A DNA stretch of 64,000 bases from Pararhodobacter marinus. Lineage in GTDB: Bacteria; Pseudomonadota; Alphaproteobacteria; Rhodobacterales; Rhodobacteraceae. Position 1 is the first letter of the stretch. Every line of letters starts with the position of its first letter. Of this stretch, positions 16,880 to 24,462 are shown piece by piece. The notes beneath the pieces were generated by a model. The model ran no database searches. It was not told the origin of the DNA and saw only the letters and a list, made by a program, of their open reading frames with translations. Where the stretch lies: contig NZ_QEYD01000012.1 in the NCBI RefSeq assembly GCF_003122215.1, positions 62,001 to 126,000 of the forward strand. Direction: 5' to 3'. Position numbers and translations under genes: made by a program.

Positions 16880-16907
16880 GGAAAGCCGGAAGGGGACTGA
16901 AACGGCG

Positions 16908-17579
16908 TTACCAGCCGATGGGCGCGCGGTTGCGGAAGAAGCCGCCGGTCGGGCCGTCCTCGGGCAGGGTGGCCAGCCAGATCGCGGTCTCCGCACCTTC
17001 GTCCGGGCTGAGCGGCGCGCTGTCGCCGCCCATCCGGGTCTGCACCCAGCCGGGGCAACAGGCATTGATCTTCACGCCGTCGGGCAGATCCCGCACCAGG
17101 GCACGGGTCAGCGCGTTGAGGCTGGCCTTGGCGACGCCGTAGGCGCCCGGCCCTTCCAGCCCCTCGGCATGCGCGCCCCAGCCCGAGGACAGGTTGACGA
17201 TCCGCCCCCAGCCCCGCGCGCGCCAATGCGGCACATTGAGGCGGATGAGGTCGAGGGGGGCGTTCACCATCACCTCCATCGCCTCGGTGAAATCCGACTG
17301 GCGCGACAGAAGCGAGGCGTGGCCCAGGACGCCCGCATTGTTGACGAGGATGTCGAACCCGCCCGCGCGGGTCAGGACCTCGAAATAGCTGTCGGGCTCG
17401 GTCAGGTCGATCCGGGCGAAGGCCACGCCCAGTTCGGCGGCGGCACGGCGCCCGGCCTCTTCCGAGCGTGCCCCCAGAGTGACGGCGCAGCCTTTGGCCT
17501 TGAGGCCCGCGACGATGGCGCGCCCGATGCCGCGATTGCCCCCGGTGACAAGGGCGGTGGGATGGAGGGGTCTGGTCAT
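16908..17579 (-). CDS. Short-chain dehydrogenase/reductase
   Basis: This 223-residue SDR has the cofactor glycines TGGNRGIGRA (residues 12-21), the NNAG motif in LVNNAGVLGHA, the catalytic serine in NLSSGWG and Y-x3-K in AYGVAKASL. The C-terminal PGWVQTRMGG loop is typical of classical SDRs. It reduces or oxidises a carbonyl/alcohol pair with NAD(P)(H). The substrate is unknown. It is monocistronic, with its own terminator. Confidence 0.87.
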   Translation of the reverse strand: MTRPLHPTALVTGGNRGIGRAIVAGLKAKGCAVTLGARSEEAGRRAAAELGVAFARIDLTEPDSYFEVLTRAGGFDILVNNAGVLGHASLLSRQSDFTEAMEVMVNAPLDLIRLNVPHWRARGWGRIVNLSSGWGAHAEGLEGPGAYGVAKASLNALTRALVRDLPDGVKINACCPGWVQTRMGGDSAPLSPDEGAETAIWLATLPEDGPTGGFFRNRAPIGW

Positions 17580-17718
17580 GGGCCTCAGCTAGGGCATTGG
17601 CGGGGCGCGGGAAAGGGGCGGCGCGGAAAAGAGCGAAGGGGACGGTTGAACGGGAAGGTTGAACGGGGGCGGACTTTGGCGCGCTGCGGCTTATGTTGGG
17701 CGCAAAAGGAGCGCCGCC

Positions 17719-18468
17719 ATGACCATCACCCAGGACGACGAGCTGCAGGGCCTGCAGGAGATCGGGCGCGTCGTCGCGAACACGCTGCAGGAGATGGCAC
17801 GGGCGCTGGAACCCGGGATCACCACGCAGGAGCTGGACGAGATCGGGCGCGCGGCGCTGGAGCGCGCGGGCGCGGTATCGGCCCCGCAATCCACCTATGG
17901 CTTTCCCGGCGCCACCTGCATCAGCGTGGGCGACGAAATCGCCCATGGCATTCCCGGCCCGCGCAGGATCAAGGCGGGTGAGCTGGTCAATATCGACGTC
18001 TCGGCGTCGAAGAACGGGTATGTCGCCGATACCGGCGCCAGCTTCGGCGTGGGTGCCCTGCCCGCGCGGCTGGATCGGCTGCGCCGCGACGGGCGCCGCG
18101 CCACGCAGATCGGCATCGCGCAGGTCGCGGCCGGGCGACCGCTGGCCGGGATCGGGCAGGCCATCGGCCGCTTTGCCGAGAAGCGCGGCTATACTCTGAT
18201 CCGCAACCTGGCCAGCCATGGCGTCGGGCGCGCGCTGCACGAGGAGCCGGGCGAGATCCCGACATGGCCCACGCGCGGCGACCGGCGTCGGATCGGCAAG
18301 GGGCTGGTCTTTACCATCGAGCCGTTCCTGTCGCAGGGCGGCCATTACGCCAGCGAAGGTCGGGACGGCTGGACGCTTTATGCCGAGCCGCGCGCGGCCT
18401 GTGTGCAGTTCGAACATACCGTGGTCGCGACACAGAAGGGCGCGCTGATCGTCACCCTGCCCGGCTGA
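17719..18468 (+). CDS. map: Type I methionine aminopeptidase
   Basis: This 249-residue M24 peptidase has the five metal ligands in order: two aspartates in NIDVSASKNGYVADTG, the histidine in ASHGVGRALHEEPG, a glutamate in FTIEPFL and the last glutamate in CVQFEHTVV. It removes initiator methionine. The ATG at 17719 is preceded by AGGAG. The product lacks the N-terminal lysine-rich extension. It could be a second, non-essential copy, since housekeeping map is often elsewhere in this group; that is an inference. Confidence 0.88.
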   Translation: MTITQDDELQGLQEIGRVVANTLQEMARALEPGITTQELDEIGRAALERAGAVSAPQSTYGFPGATCISVGDEIAHGIPGPRRIKAGELVNIDVSASKNGYVADTGASFGVGALPARLDRLRRDGRRATQIGIAQVAAGRPLAGIGQAIGRFAEKRGYTLIRNLASHGVGRALHEEPGEIPTWPTRGDRRRIGKGLVFTIEPFLSQGGHYASEGRDGWTLYAEPRAACVQFEHTVVATQKGALIVTLPG

Positions 18469-18481
18469 CGGCGCCGGGGAT

Positions 18482-18500
18482 GGTGCGTGACTCACGCACC
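18482..18500. terminator. Perfect palindrome between convergent genes
   Basis: GGTGCGTGA-C-TCACGCACC is a 9-bp perfect inverted repeat lying exactly between the map stop and the beta-lactamase stop at 18501. There is no T tract. The position suggests a bidirectional 3' end structure. Confidence 0.45.
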
Positions 18501-19298
18501 CTACAGCCTGCGCGCGAGCTGCGGCCAATGCGCGAACAGGGCATCGCGGCTGCGCCGGCCGGGCGAGCCGGGCAAACGCTCGGTATCCTGCGCCAGCCGC
18601 GCGACGATCAGCCGCCGCCCGTCGCGCTCGGCCCAGCCGACATACCAGCCCCAGCCGCGCGCATAGTCGAAGCTGCGGTCCGCGCGCCGCGGATAGGCGC
18701 CGCCGGTCTTGCCCGCGAAGGTCCAGCCGGCGACGGTGTGGCGCGTGGCCAGCGCTTCGGCCATCGCCTGCGCGCGGGGCGAGGCGGGCAGTTGGCGCGT
18801 CAGCAGCCGGTGCAGGAAATCCACCTGTTCGCGCGGCGAAATCGCCAGCGACGAGGCGATCCATGCCCGGTCCAGCCCGTTGCCATAGCCCGGATCACCC
18901 GAGACATCGGCATTGCCGTAATCCAGCGCCCGCACCGCGCGGGCGAACCCTTCCGCGCCCAGCGCGCGGGTCAGGCGCTGGGAGTACCACACAACCGAAT
19001 CGCGCATCCAGCTTGCGGGCGTCACCTCGCCCTGCCAGGCCGCGCCGCCCCAGTCGGGCTCGCCCGGCTGCCAGGTCATCACCGGGTGCTCCGCATCCTG
19101 CAAGAAGCCCGTCTCGAAGCCGATCACCGCGAGGGCCAACTTGAAGGTCGAGGCGGGCGTGACGCGTGTGTCGCAATCACCCTCGTCGATCAGCACGCGG
19201 CCGGTATCGGCCTCGGCCACGATCAGGCAAAGGGGTTGCGCCGTCGCCGTCAGCGGGATGACGAGCAGCAGGAACAGGGGCAGGATCAAGCGCAGCAT
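18501..19298 (-). CDS. Class D (OXA-type) beta-lactamase
   Basis: This 265-residue protein has a signal peptide (MLRLILPLFLLLVIPLTATA). All class D motifs are present: STFK at 50-53, SVV at 101-103, YGN at 127-129, the conserved tryptophan (W146) in DRAWIASSLAIS, and KTG at 197-199. These are the residues for acylation, lysine carbamylation and substrate binding, so the enzyme should be active against some beta-lactams. The start at 19298 is chosen for the signal peptide. It lies behind the sox operon terminator and is probably an intrinsic chromosomal gene. No mobile element flanks it. Confidence 0.9.
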   Translation of the reverse strand: MLRLILPLFLLLVIPLTATAQPLCLIVAEADTGRVLIDEGDCDTRVTPASTFKLALAVIGFETGFLQDAEHPVMTWQPGEPDWGGAAWQGEVTPASWMRDSVVWYSQRLTRALGAEGFARAVRALDYGNADVSGDPGYGNGLDRAWIASSLAISPREQVDFLHRLLTRQLPASPRAQAMAEALATRHTVAGWTFAGKTGGAYPRRADRSFDYARGWGWYVGWAERDGRRLIVARLAQDTERLPGSPGRRSRDALFAHWPQLARRL

Positions 19299-19348
19299 CG
19301 GCGCAGGATGGCGGGCGGATTGCGCGGGCACAAGGGGCCGCGCCCGCG

Positions 19349-19378
19349 AAAAAGGGTTACCGCAGCACGGTAACCCTT
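19349..19378 (-). terminator. Intrinsic terminator of the sarcosine oxidase operon
   Basis: AAGGGTTACCG and CGGTAACCCTT form a perfect 11-bp stem around CAGCA, and the minus strand continues TTTTT. It lies about 50 bases after the soxG stop and just upstream of the beta-lactamase gene on the same strand. Confidence 0.88.
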
Positions 19379-19427
19379 CGTGTTTCCTGATAGCGAAGGG
19401 GAGGTCCCTTGCCCGTCCTCGCAAGGA

Positions 19428-19985
19428 TCAGCGGTAAAGCCCGACCTCGCCCCCCGGCTTCGCCACCGTCGCCAGCGAGGCGAAGACGTAATCCGCGACC
19501 GAGCGGAAGCAGATCAGCGACCAGTCGTTGTCCGACCGTCGCCAGACCGCTGCCGCCACCTGCGCAACCCGCGAGCGGCGCAGTTCGCCGGTTTCGAACC
19601 CGGCGAAATCGACGGGCATCAGCTTGGCCAGCACGTCCCGCGTCTGCGCGCCGCTCAGATGGATGAGCGCGCGGCCATCCGACACCACGGCGACCGTGGC
19701 GAAGGCATCCCCGAGCGCGGCTTCCAGCGCGGCCGCCGCTTCCGGCGCCTTGTCATAGGGCAGCACGACCAGCAATTCGTCGGGCGACATCCACAGGACC
19801 TCGCCCGCCTCGCCGCTGACGACGCGGCGCTGTTCGGGCGCCGACAGGCCCAGAACCGAAGCCAGCGCCCCGCCCAGAACCCCCAGATCGCCGCGCAGGG
19901 TGATCATCCCGGTCGGGCCGGCATCGGCCAGCTCGACCATCCCCGAAGCCCGCGCGCCCTTTAGCGCGCTCACAGCATCAGACAT
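19428..19985 (-). CDS. soxG: Sarcosine oxidase gamma subunit
   Basis: This 185-residue protein resembles SoxG of heterotetrameric sarcosine oxidase. GLSAPEQRRVVSGEAGEVLWMSPDELLVVLPY and the C-terminal AAVWRRSDNDWSLICFRS are recognisable. SoxG sits between the alpha and beta subunits in the complex. The ATG overlaps the soxA stop by 8 bases (ATGTCTGA), indicating coupled translation. It is the last gene of the operon, with an intrinsic terminator after it. Confidence 0.88.
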   Translation of the reverse strand: MSDAVSALKGARASGMVELADAGPTGMITLRGDLGVLGGALASVLGLSAPEQRRVVSGEAGEVLWMSPDELLVVLPYDKAPEAAAALEAALGDAFATVAVVSDGRALIHLSGAQTRDVLAKLMPVDFAGFETGELRRSRVAQVAAAVWRRSDNDWSLICFRSVADYVFASLATVAKPGGEVGLYR

Positions 19986-22905
19986 TCTGTTTCTCCCCTG
20001 CCTTGTCGAAGAAGCACGGATCGACGATCCGCGCCGACACCGTGCCGCCGCTGGCCGACTGGAACGCGATCACCTCGCCCATCCGCTCGGGCCCGTTATG
20101 GACGAGCCCCATGGCGATCCCCTTGCCCAGGGTGGGCGAGTGGTAGGTCGAGGTCACGCGGCCCTGCGTTTCCTGCTGACCATTCGCGTTCTTGCCCGGA
20201 AGGGGCGCCAACGCCCCATCGGGCAGCACCGACCCGTCGAGCGTTTCCAGCCCGACGAGCTTCCAGCGGTCGGGCGATACCATCGCCTCGCGCTCCATCC
20301 CGCGCTTGCCGAGGAAGTCGTCCTTCTTCTTCGAGATGGCCCAGTTCAGGTTCAGGTCCTGCGGGATCACCGTGCCGTCGGTCTCGTCGCCGATCATGAT
20401 GAAACCCTTCTCGGCCCGCATGACGTGCAGCGCCTCGGTGCCATAGGGCGAGATGCCGAATTCCTCGCCGGCGTCCAGCAGCTTTTCCCAGAAGGCGAGC
20501 CCCTGCGACGCCGGAACCGCGACCTCGTAGCTCAGCTCGCCCGAGAAGGAGATGCGGAAGATCCGCGCGGCGATCCCGCCGAGATGACCTTCCTTCCAGT
20601 CCATGAACGGGAAGCTGTCGGCCGACAGGTCGATATCGCCGCCCAGTTTTTCCAGCACCTGGCGCGCCTTCGGGCCGACCACGGCGATCTGCGCGAATTG
20701 CTCGGTCAGGTTGACCACGTGGACCTTCCAGTCCCACCATTCGCATTGCAGCCAGTCCTCCATCCACGCATGGATGCGGTCCGCCCCGCCCGAGGTGGTG
20801 TGGCACAGCCAGGTATCTTCCGAGAGACGCGCAACCACGCCGTCATCCGACAGGAAGCCGTTCTCGTTGCACATCAGGCCGTAGCGGCATTTGCCGACCT
20901 TCAGGTTGCTCATCATGTTGGTGTAGAGCATGTCCATGAAGCGACCCGCATCGGGGCCCTTCACCAGGATCTTGCCCAGCGTCGAGGCATCGAGCAGCCC
21001 CACAGCCTTGCGGGTCTGGTTGATTTCGCGGCTCACGGCCTCGGCGTGGCTTTCGCCCTGCTTCGGATAGCAATAGGGACGGCGCCAGTGACCCACAGGC
21101 TCCCAGTGCGCGCCCTTGGCCTCGTGCCAGCCATGCATCGGCGTCTTGCGCAGCGGCTGAAAGATCTCGCCACGCGCCTCGCCGGTGATCGCGCCCAGCG
21201 AAATGGGCGTATAGGGCGGGCGGAACGTGGTGGTGCCGGTCTGCGGAATGGGCTGGCCCAGCGCATCCGACAGGATCGCCAGACCGTTGATGTTGGACAG
21301 CTTGCCCTGATCGGTCGCCATGCCCAGCGTCGTGTAACGCTTGGTATGCTCGACCGAGGCATAGCCTTCGCGCGCGGCAAGCTGCACGTCCGAGACCTTC
21401 ACATCGTTCTGCGGATCGAGCCACGCTTTCGCGCGCAGCTCGTAGCTGGCCTGCGCGGGCATCAGCCAGACGGGCAGCATCGGCGCCTCGCCCTCGTTGC
21501 CCAGATCGCCATTGGCCGCACCCACGCACGAGACGAAGCCCTTGCCGTCATGGCCCAGCGGCGGGCGGTTCGGATCGGGGCGGAAGAAGGCCCCGGCCTC
21601 GTCCCAGTTCAGCTTGCCGCCGCAATGCGACCACAGGTGAACGACCGGCGACCAGCCGCCCGACATGCCCAGCGCGTCGCAGGCGAGCGTCTCGAACACC
21701 GCGCCGCCATCCGAGTTGAAGCGGCACAATTGCACGCCGGTGACGGACTTACCGCCCTCGACCTTGCGCACCGCGGCATCCTCGATCACGCGGATCCCGG
21801 CAGCGCGGGCCTTCGCGGGCAGATCGCCCGTCGCCTCGGCCCGTGCGTCGATCACGGCGGCGATGCTCACGCCCAGATCGTTCAGGATCAGCGCGGTGCG
21901 ATAGGCGTCGTCGTTATTGGTGACGATGGCGACCTTCTTGCCCGCAGCCACCCCGAAATTGACGGCGTAGTCGCGGATCGCGGCGGCCAGCATCACGCCC
22001 GGCAGATCGTTGCCGGCAAAGCTGAGCGGACGCTCGATCGCGCCGGTCGCGGCGACGATCTGCCCCGCACGCACGCGCCACAGCCGGTGGCGCGGCTTGT
22101 CGGCGCCGGGCTGGTGATCGGCCACACGCTCGTAGGCCAGGGCGTAGCCGTGATCGTGCACACCCGCGACCATGGTGCGAGGCAGCACGGTGACGTTGTC
22201 CATGCCCTGCAACGCGGCCAGCTGGGCGTCGACCCAGGACTCCGCCGACTGGCCGTCGATCTCGTACCCGTCGACGACGGCGCGGCCGCCGAAATGCGCG
22301 GTCTGCTCGGTCAGGATGACCCGCTTGCCCGCCTGCGCAGCCTCCAGCGCGGCCCGGATCCCGGCCACGCCACCGCCCGCGACCAGCACGTCGCAGAAGG
22401 CGTAAAGCTGCTCGTAGCGGTCGATATCGCGCGTCTCGGCATCGGGCGCCTTGCCCAGACCGGCCGAGCGCCGGATGATCGGCTCGTAGACATGCTTCCA
22501 CAGCGGACGCGGCGAGATGAAGGTCTTGTAGTAGAACCCTGCCGGCAGGAAGCGCCACAGCTTCGCGTTGATCGCGCCCACGTCGAACTCAAGGCTCGGC
22601 CAGTGGTTCTGGCTGGCGGCCTTCAGCCCCGAAAACAGCTCGGTCGTGGTGACGCGCTGGTTTGGCTCGAAGCGCTGGCCCTCGCCCAGACCGACCAGCG
22701 CGTTGGGCTCTTCGGCGCCCGAAGCGACGATGCCACGCGGGCGGTGGTACTTGAACGACCGCCCGACCAGCGTCTGGCCCGCGCCCAGAAGGCCCGAGGC
22801 CAGCGTGTCGCCAGCATAGCCGCGCATCGTCTTGCCGTTGAAGGTGAAGTCAAGCGGACGGGTGCGGTCAATAAGCCGCCCCCCGGTTCCCAGACGGTGG
22901 CTCAT
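19978..22905 (-). CDS. soxA: Sarcosine oxidase alpha subunit
   Basis: This 975-residue protein begins MSHRLGTGGRLIDRTRPL. An N-terminal ferredoxin-like segment (FNGKTMRGYAGDTLASGLLG) is followed by an NAD-binding region (DVLVAGGGVAGIRAALEA, about residue 160) and a C-terminal aminomethyltransferase-like domain that binds tetrahydrofolate (from about residue 590, with GLLDASTLGKILVKGPDAGRF). In the family, sarcosine is demethylated to glycine with formation of 5,10-methylene-THF and H2O2. Length and order are as in other soxBDAG operons. It overlaps soxD by 4 and soxG by 8 bases. Confidence 0.93.
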   Translation of the reverse strand: MSHRLGTGGRLIDRTRPLDFTFNGKTMRGYAGDTLASGLLGAGQTLVGRSFKYHRPRGIVASGAEEPNALVGLGEGQRFEPNQRVTTTELFSGLKAASQNHWPSLEFDVGAINAKLWRFLPAGFYYKTFISPRPLWKHVYEPIIRRSAGLGKAPDAETRDIDRYEQLYAFCDVLVAGGGVAGIRAALEAAQAGKRVILTEQTAHFGGRAVVDGYEIDGQSAESWVDAQLAALQGMDNVTVLPRTMVAGVHDHGYALAYERVADHQPGADKPRHRLWRVRAGQIVAATGAIERPLSFAGNDLPGVMLAAAIRDYAVNFGVAAGKKVAIVTNNDDAYRTALILNDLGVSIAAVIDARAEATGDLPAKARAAGIRVIEDAAVRKVEGGKSVTGVQLCRFNSDGGAVFETLACDALGMSGGWSPVVHLWSHCGGKLNWDEAGAFFRPDPNRPPLGHDGKGFVSCVGAANGDLGNEGEAPMLPVWLMPAQASYELRAKAWLDPQNDVKVSDVQLAAREGYASVEHTKRYTTLGMATDQGKLSNINGLAILSDALGQPIPQTGTTTFRPPYTPISLGAITGEARGEIFQPLRKTPMHGWHEAKGAHWEPVGHWRRPYCYPKQGESHAEAVSREINQTRKAVGLLDASTLGKILVKGPDAGRFMDMLYTNMMSNLKVGKCRYGLMCNENGFLSDDGVVARLSEDTWLCHTTSGGADRIHAWMEDWLQCEWWDWKVHVVNLTEQFAQIAVVGPKARQVLEKLGGDIDLSADSFPFMDWKEGHLGGIAARIFRISFSGELSYEVAVPASQGLAFWEKLLDAGEEFGISPYGTEALHVMRAEKGFIMIGDETDGTVIPQDLNLNWAISKKKDDFLGKRGMEREAMVSPDRWKLVGLETLDGSVLPDGALAPLPGKNANGQQETQGRVTSTYHSPTLGKGIAMGLVHNGPERMGEVIAFQSASGGTVSARIVDPCFFDKAGEKQNV

Positions 22906-23225
22906 TTGTATCCCTCCCACTCGGGCCGGCGGGCCTTGATCTTGTCGACGATGTCCGCGGGCGGCTCGGTCGTCTGGGCCTTGTAGGCGCCGTAGACTTC
23001 CAGCGTCACGGTGTCGCGCGCCATGAGGAACCATTTCCCGCAGCCGAAAGCATGGCGCCAGCGCTCGAAATGGACGCCGCGCGGGTTCTTGCGGGCGAAC
23101 ATATAGGCCTCGTACTCGGCATCTGTCGATCCGGGCCCGAAACGCTTGAGATGCGCCTCGCCCCCGTTCGAGAACTCGGTTTCCTCGGCTGTGACCCCGC
23201 AGCAGGGACAGGTTAGCAGCAGCAT
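22902..23225 (-). CDS. soxD: Sarcosine oxidase delta subunit
   Basis: This 107-residue SoxD starts MLLLTCPCCGVTAEETEF. The zinc ligands are C6, C9, H58 and C62 (RHAFGCGKW), spaced as in characterised SoxD proteins. An AAGGAGG site precedes the start. It overlaps soxA by ATGA. Unlike the usual arrangement it does not follow soxB directly: two small membrane-protein genes and a terminator-like hairpin lie between. Confidence 0.92.
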   Translation of the reverse strand: MLLLTCPCCGVTAEETEFSNGGEAHLKRFGPGSTDAEYEAYMFARKNPRGVHFERWRHAFGCGKWFLMARDTVTLEVYGAYKAQTTEPPADIVDKIKARRPEWEGYK

Positions 23226-23264
23226 GGGACCTCCTTGATGCCAGCCCGGGCGACGCATGCGAAA

Positions 23265-23295
23265 GGGCTGGCCGCGGCAATGCCGCAACCAGCCC
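23265..23295 (-). terminator. Terminator-like hairpin between the small membrane-protein gene and soxD
   Basis: GGGCTGG pairs with CCAGCCC and, inside, GCGGC with GCCGC around a 3-base loop. On the minus strand it is followed by TTTC. It lies 40 bases upstream of soxD, so part of the transcript from the stress genes probably ends here. Confidence 0.6.
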
Positions 23296-23348
23296 GATCG
23301 TGCGTGAAAAGGGGAAGAATGCCCGCGCGCGTCGCGCGGACAGCAGTC

Positions 23349-23687
23349 TTAGTTGGCTTCCGCAGCCGCTTCGTCGGCAGCGTTTTCAACGGCCGAGGCA
23401 GCACCGGCAGCAGCGTCGCCGACGGATTCGGCCGCACCGGCCGCGGCATCGCCCACGCGCTCGGCCGAGTTTTCGACAGCCGCCGGGGCGTCGACCGAGA
23501 TGTTGACGTTGTCATCGGCCGGCGTCGAGGGCGAGGCGATGACGAAATAGGCGATGATGGCGACAAGGGCGACAACAGCCCCGACAGCCAGAGCGACGCC
23601 CGAACCCGAGCGTTGCGGCGGCACCGTGGTGTTGGTCGTGTAGTTGTTGGTCGTATGGTTCGGGGTGCGTTCGGTCGTGTAGGACAT
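23349..23687 (-). CDS. Small single-pass membrane protein with 11-residue LEA-like repeats
   Basis: This 112-residue protein has three parts. A polar N-terminus is rich in Thr and Asn (MSYTTERTPNHTTNNYTT), and one transmembrane helix follows at about residues 32-53 (VALAVGAVVALVAIIAYFVI). The acidic Ala-rich tail then contains three tandem 11-mers: ERVGDAAAGAA, ESVGDAAAGAA and SAVENAADEAA. The 11-residue period is that of group 3 LEA-type amphipathic helices. ACAGGAGA provides the ribosome binding site. A GGAAC-N17-CGTT promoter lies about 35 bases upstream. It is embedded between soxB and soxD on the same strand. I recognise no named family. Confidence 0.75.
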   Translation of the reverse strand: MSYTTERTPNHTTNNYTTNTTVPPQRSGSGVALAVGAVVALVAIIAYFVIASPSTPADDNVNISVDAPAAVENSAERVGDAAAGAAESVGDAAAGAASAVENAADEAAAEAN

Positions 23688-23722
23688 TGGATTTCTCCTG
23701 TGCAAAATCGCGTTGCAGGGAG

Positions 23723-23748
23723 AACGTCAGCCGACGAGATCCTGTTCC
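23723..23748 (-). promoter_or_regulatory. EcfG-type (general stress) promoter for the 112-residue membrane protein
   Basis: On the minus strand GGAAC (23748-23744) and CGTT (23726-23723) are separated by exactly 17 bases. This matches the GGAAC-N16/17-CGTT consensus of the alphaproteobacterial general stress sigma factor. The predicted start of transcription would fall near 23715, about 28 bases before the ATG. Confidence 0.6.
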
Positions 23749-23900
23749 CGCGCCCGCACGCGATCCGGCGGAAAGCCGCCAGACCGGGCGCTGCGCAGGC
23801 GCGGACACCCTTGTTGGTCAAAGGGTTACAGGAGAATCCGGATGTCAGACCGATGGACCGGGACGCGCGTGTCCCGCCGCCGGTTGCCGCAGTGCATGAA

Positions 23901-23922
23901 CCGGGCGCCTCGGGGCGCCCGG
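23901..23922. terminator. Perfect GC hairpin between the two small membrane-protein genes
   Basis: CCGGGCGCC-TCGG-GGCGCCCGG is a 9-bp perfect stem with a UNCG-like tetraloop. It lies about 55 bases after the stop at 23976. No T run follows on either strand, so it may act as a 3' stabiliser or a weak terminator. Confidence 0.45.
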
Positions 23923-23975
23923 CCGTACCGATGTGGAAAAAGTACCCGTCACCGACGGGGCGGGTATCGGCCGCG

Positions 23976-24284
23976 TCATTCCGCCGGAGCGACGGGTGCC
24001 GGGGCTGCGCCTTCGTCAGCGGGCGCTGCAGGCGGCGCGGCAAGATCCGGAGCGGTTTCGGTCTGGGCCGGAATCGTGCCCTGGCCAGCCGGAGCGGTGC
24101 CATCGTCACCCCGTCCGAAGGCAAAGATGCCGACCACCAGAAGCAGGACGACAACGCCCAGGATGAGACCAGCACGTCCGCTGCCACCGGCAGGGCGGGG
24201 GTTGGTGCCGAGCGGGGTGCCGGGCGCGTCAGGGGTGCGGGGGTCGTGGGCGCGGGGATTGCGCAGGTCGTTCTGATACGCCAT
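23976..24284 (-). CDS. Small single-pass membrane protein with Ala/Pro-rich acidic tail
   Basis: This 102-residue protein is laid out like its neighbour. A polar Asn/Arg/Pro N-terminus (MAYQNDLRNPRAHDPRTPD) and a Gly-Ser linker are followed by one transmembrane helix at about 39-57 (LILGVVVLLLVVGIFAFG). The tail of about 45 residues is Ala, Pro, Asp and Glu rich and probably periplasmic. GAAGGAGG precedes the ATG. GGAAC-N17-GGTT lies upstream. No family is recognised. Sequence similarity to the 112-residue protein is in architecture rather than in aligned residues. Confidence 0.72.
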   Translation of the reverse strand: MAYQNDLRNPRAHDPRTPDAPGTPLGTNPRPAGGSGRAGLILGVVVLLLVVGIFAFGRGDDGTAPAGQGTIPAQTETAPDLAAPPAAPADEGAAPAPVAPAE

Positions 24285-24316
24285 GTGAGTTCCTCCTTCG
24301 CTGCGTACGAAGAAGA

Positions 24317-24342
24317 AACCCAAGCCATGCGCGACACGTTCC
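24317..24342 (-). promoter_or_regulatory. EcfG-type (general stress) promoter for the 102-residue membrane protein
   Basis: On the minus strand GGAAC (24342-24338) is separated by 17 bases from GGTT (24320-24317). This differs from the EcfG consensus only at the first base of the -10 element. The spacing is identical to that of the promoter in front of the next small gene, which strengthens both calls. Confidence 0.55.
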
Positions 24343-24462
24343 GCGCGCGCTCGCGCGTTAGGCGAGCGACCGCCCGGCCGGAACCCGCCGAACGCCGCGC
24401 GCCCGGCCGGGCCGCAGCCCGCCCCGGATCCTGCAGTTCCGGCAAGAGCCCCGCCCGGTTCA

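Noticed and set aside
18482-18500. Palindrome at the end of the map gene as a possible attachment site
   Set aside because: There is no integrase, tRNA or second copy nearby. Its position between two converging stops fits a 3'-end hairpin.
19900-22986. A 1028-codon open frame on the plus strand opposite soxA
   Set aside because: It is the antisense shadow of soxA. It has no family motifs, is rich in Arg, His and Gln typical of mirrored high-GC frames, and lacks a ribosome binding site.
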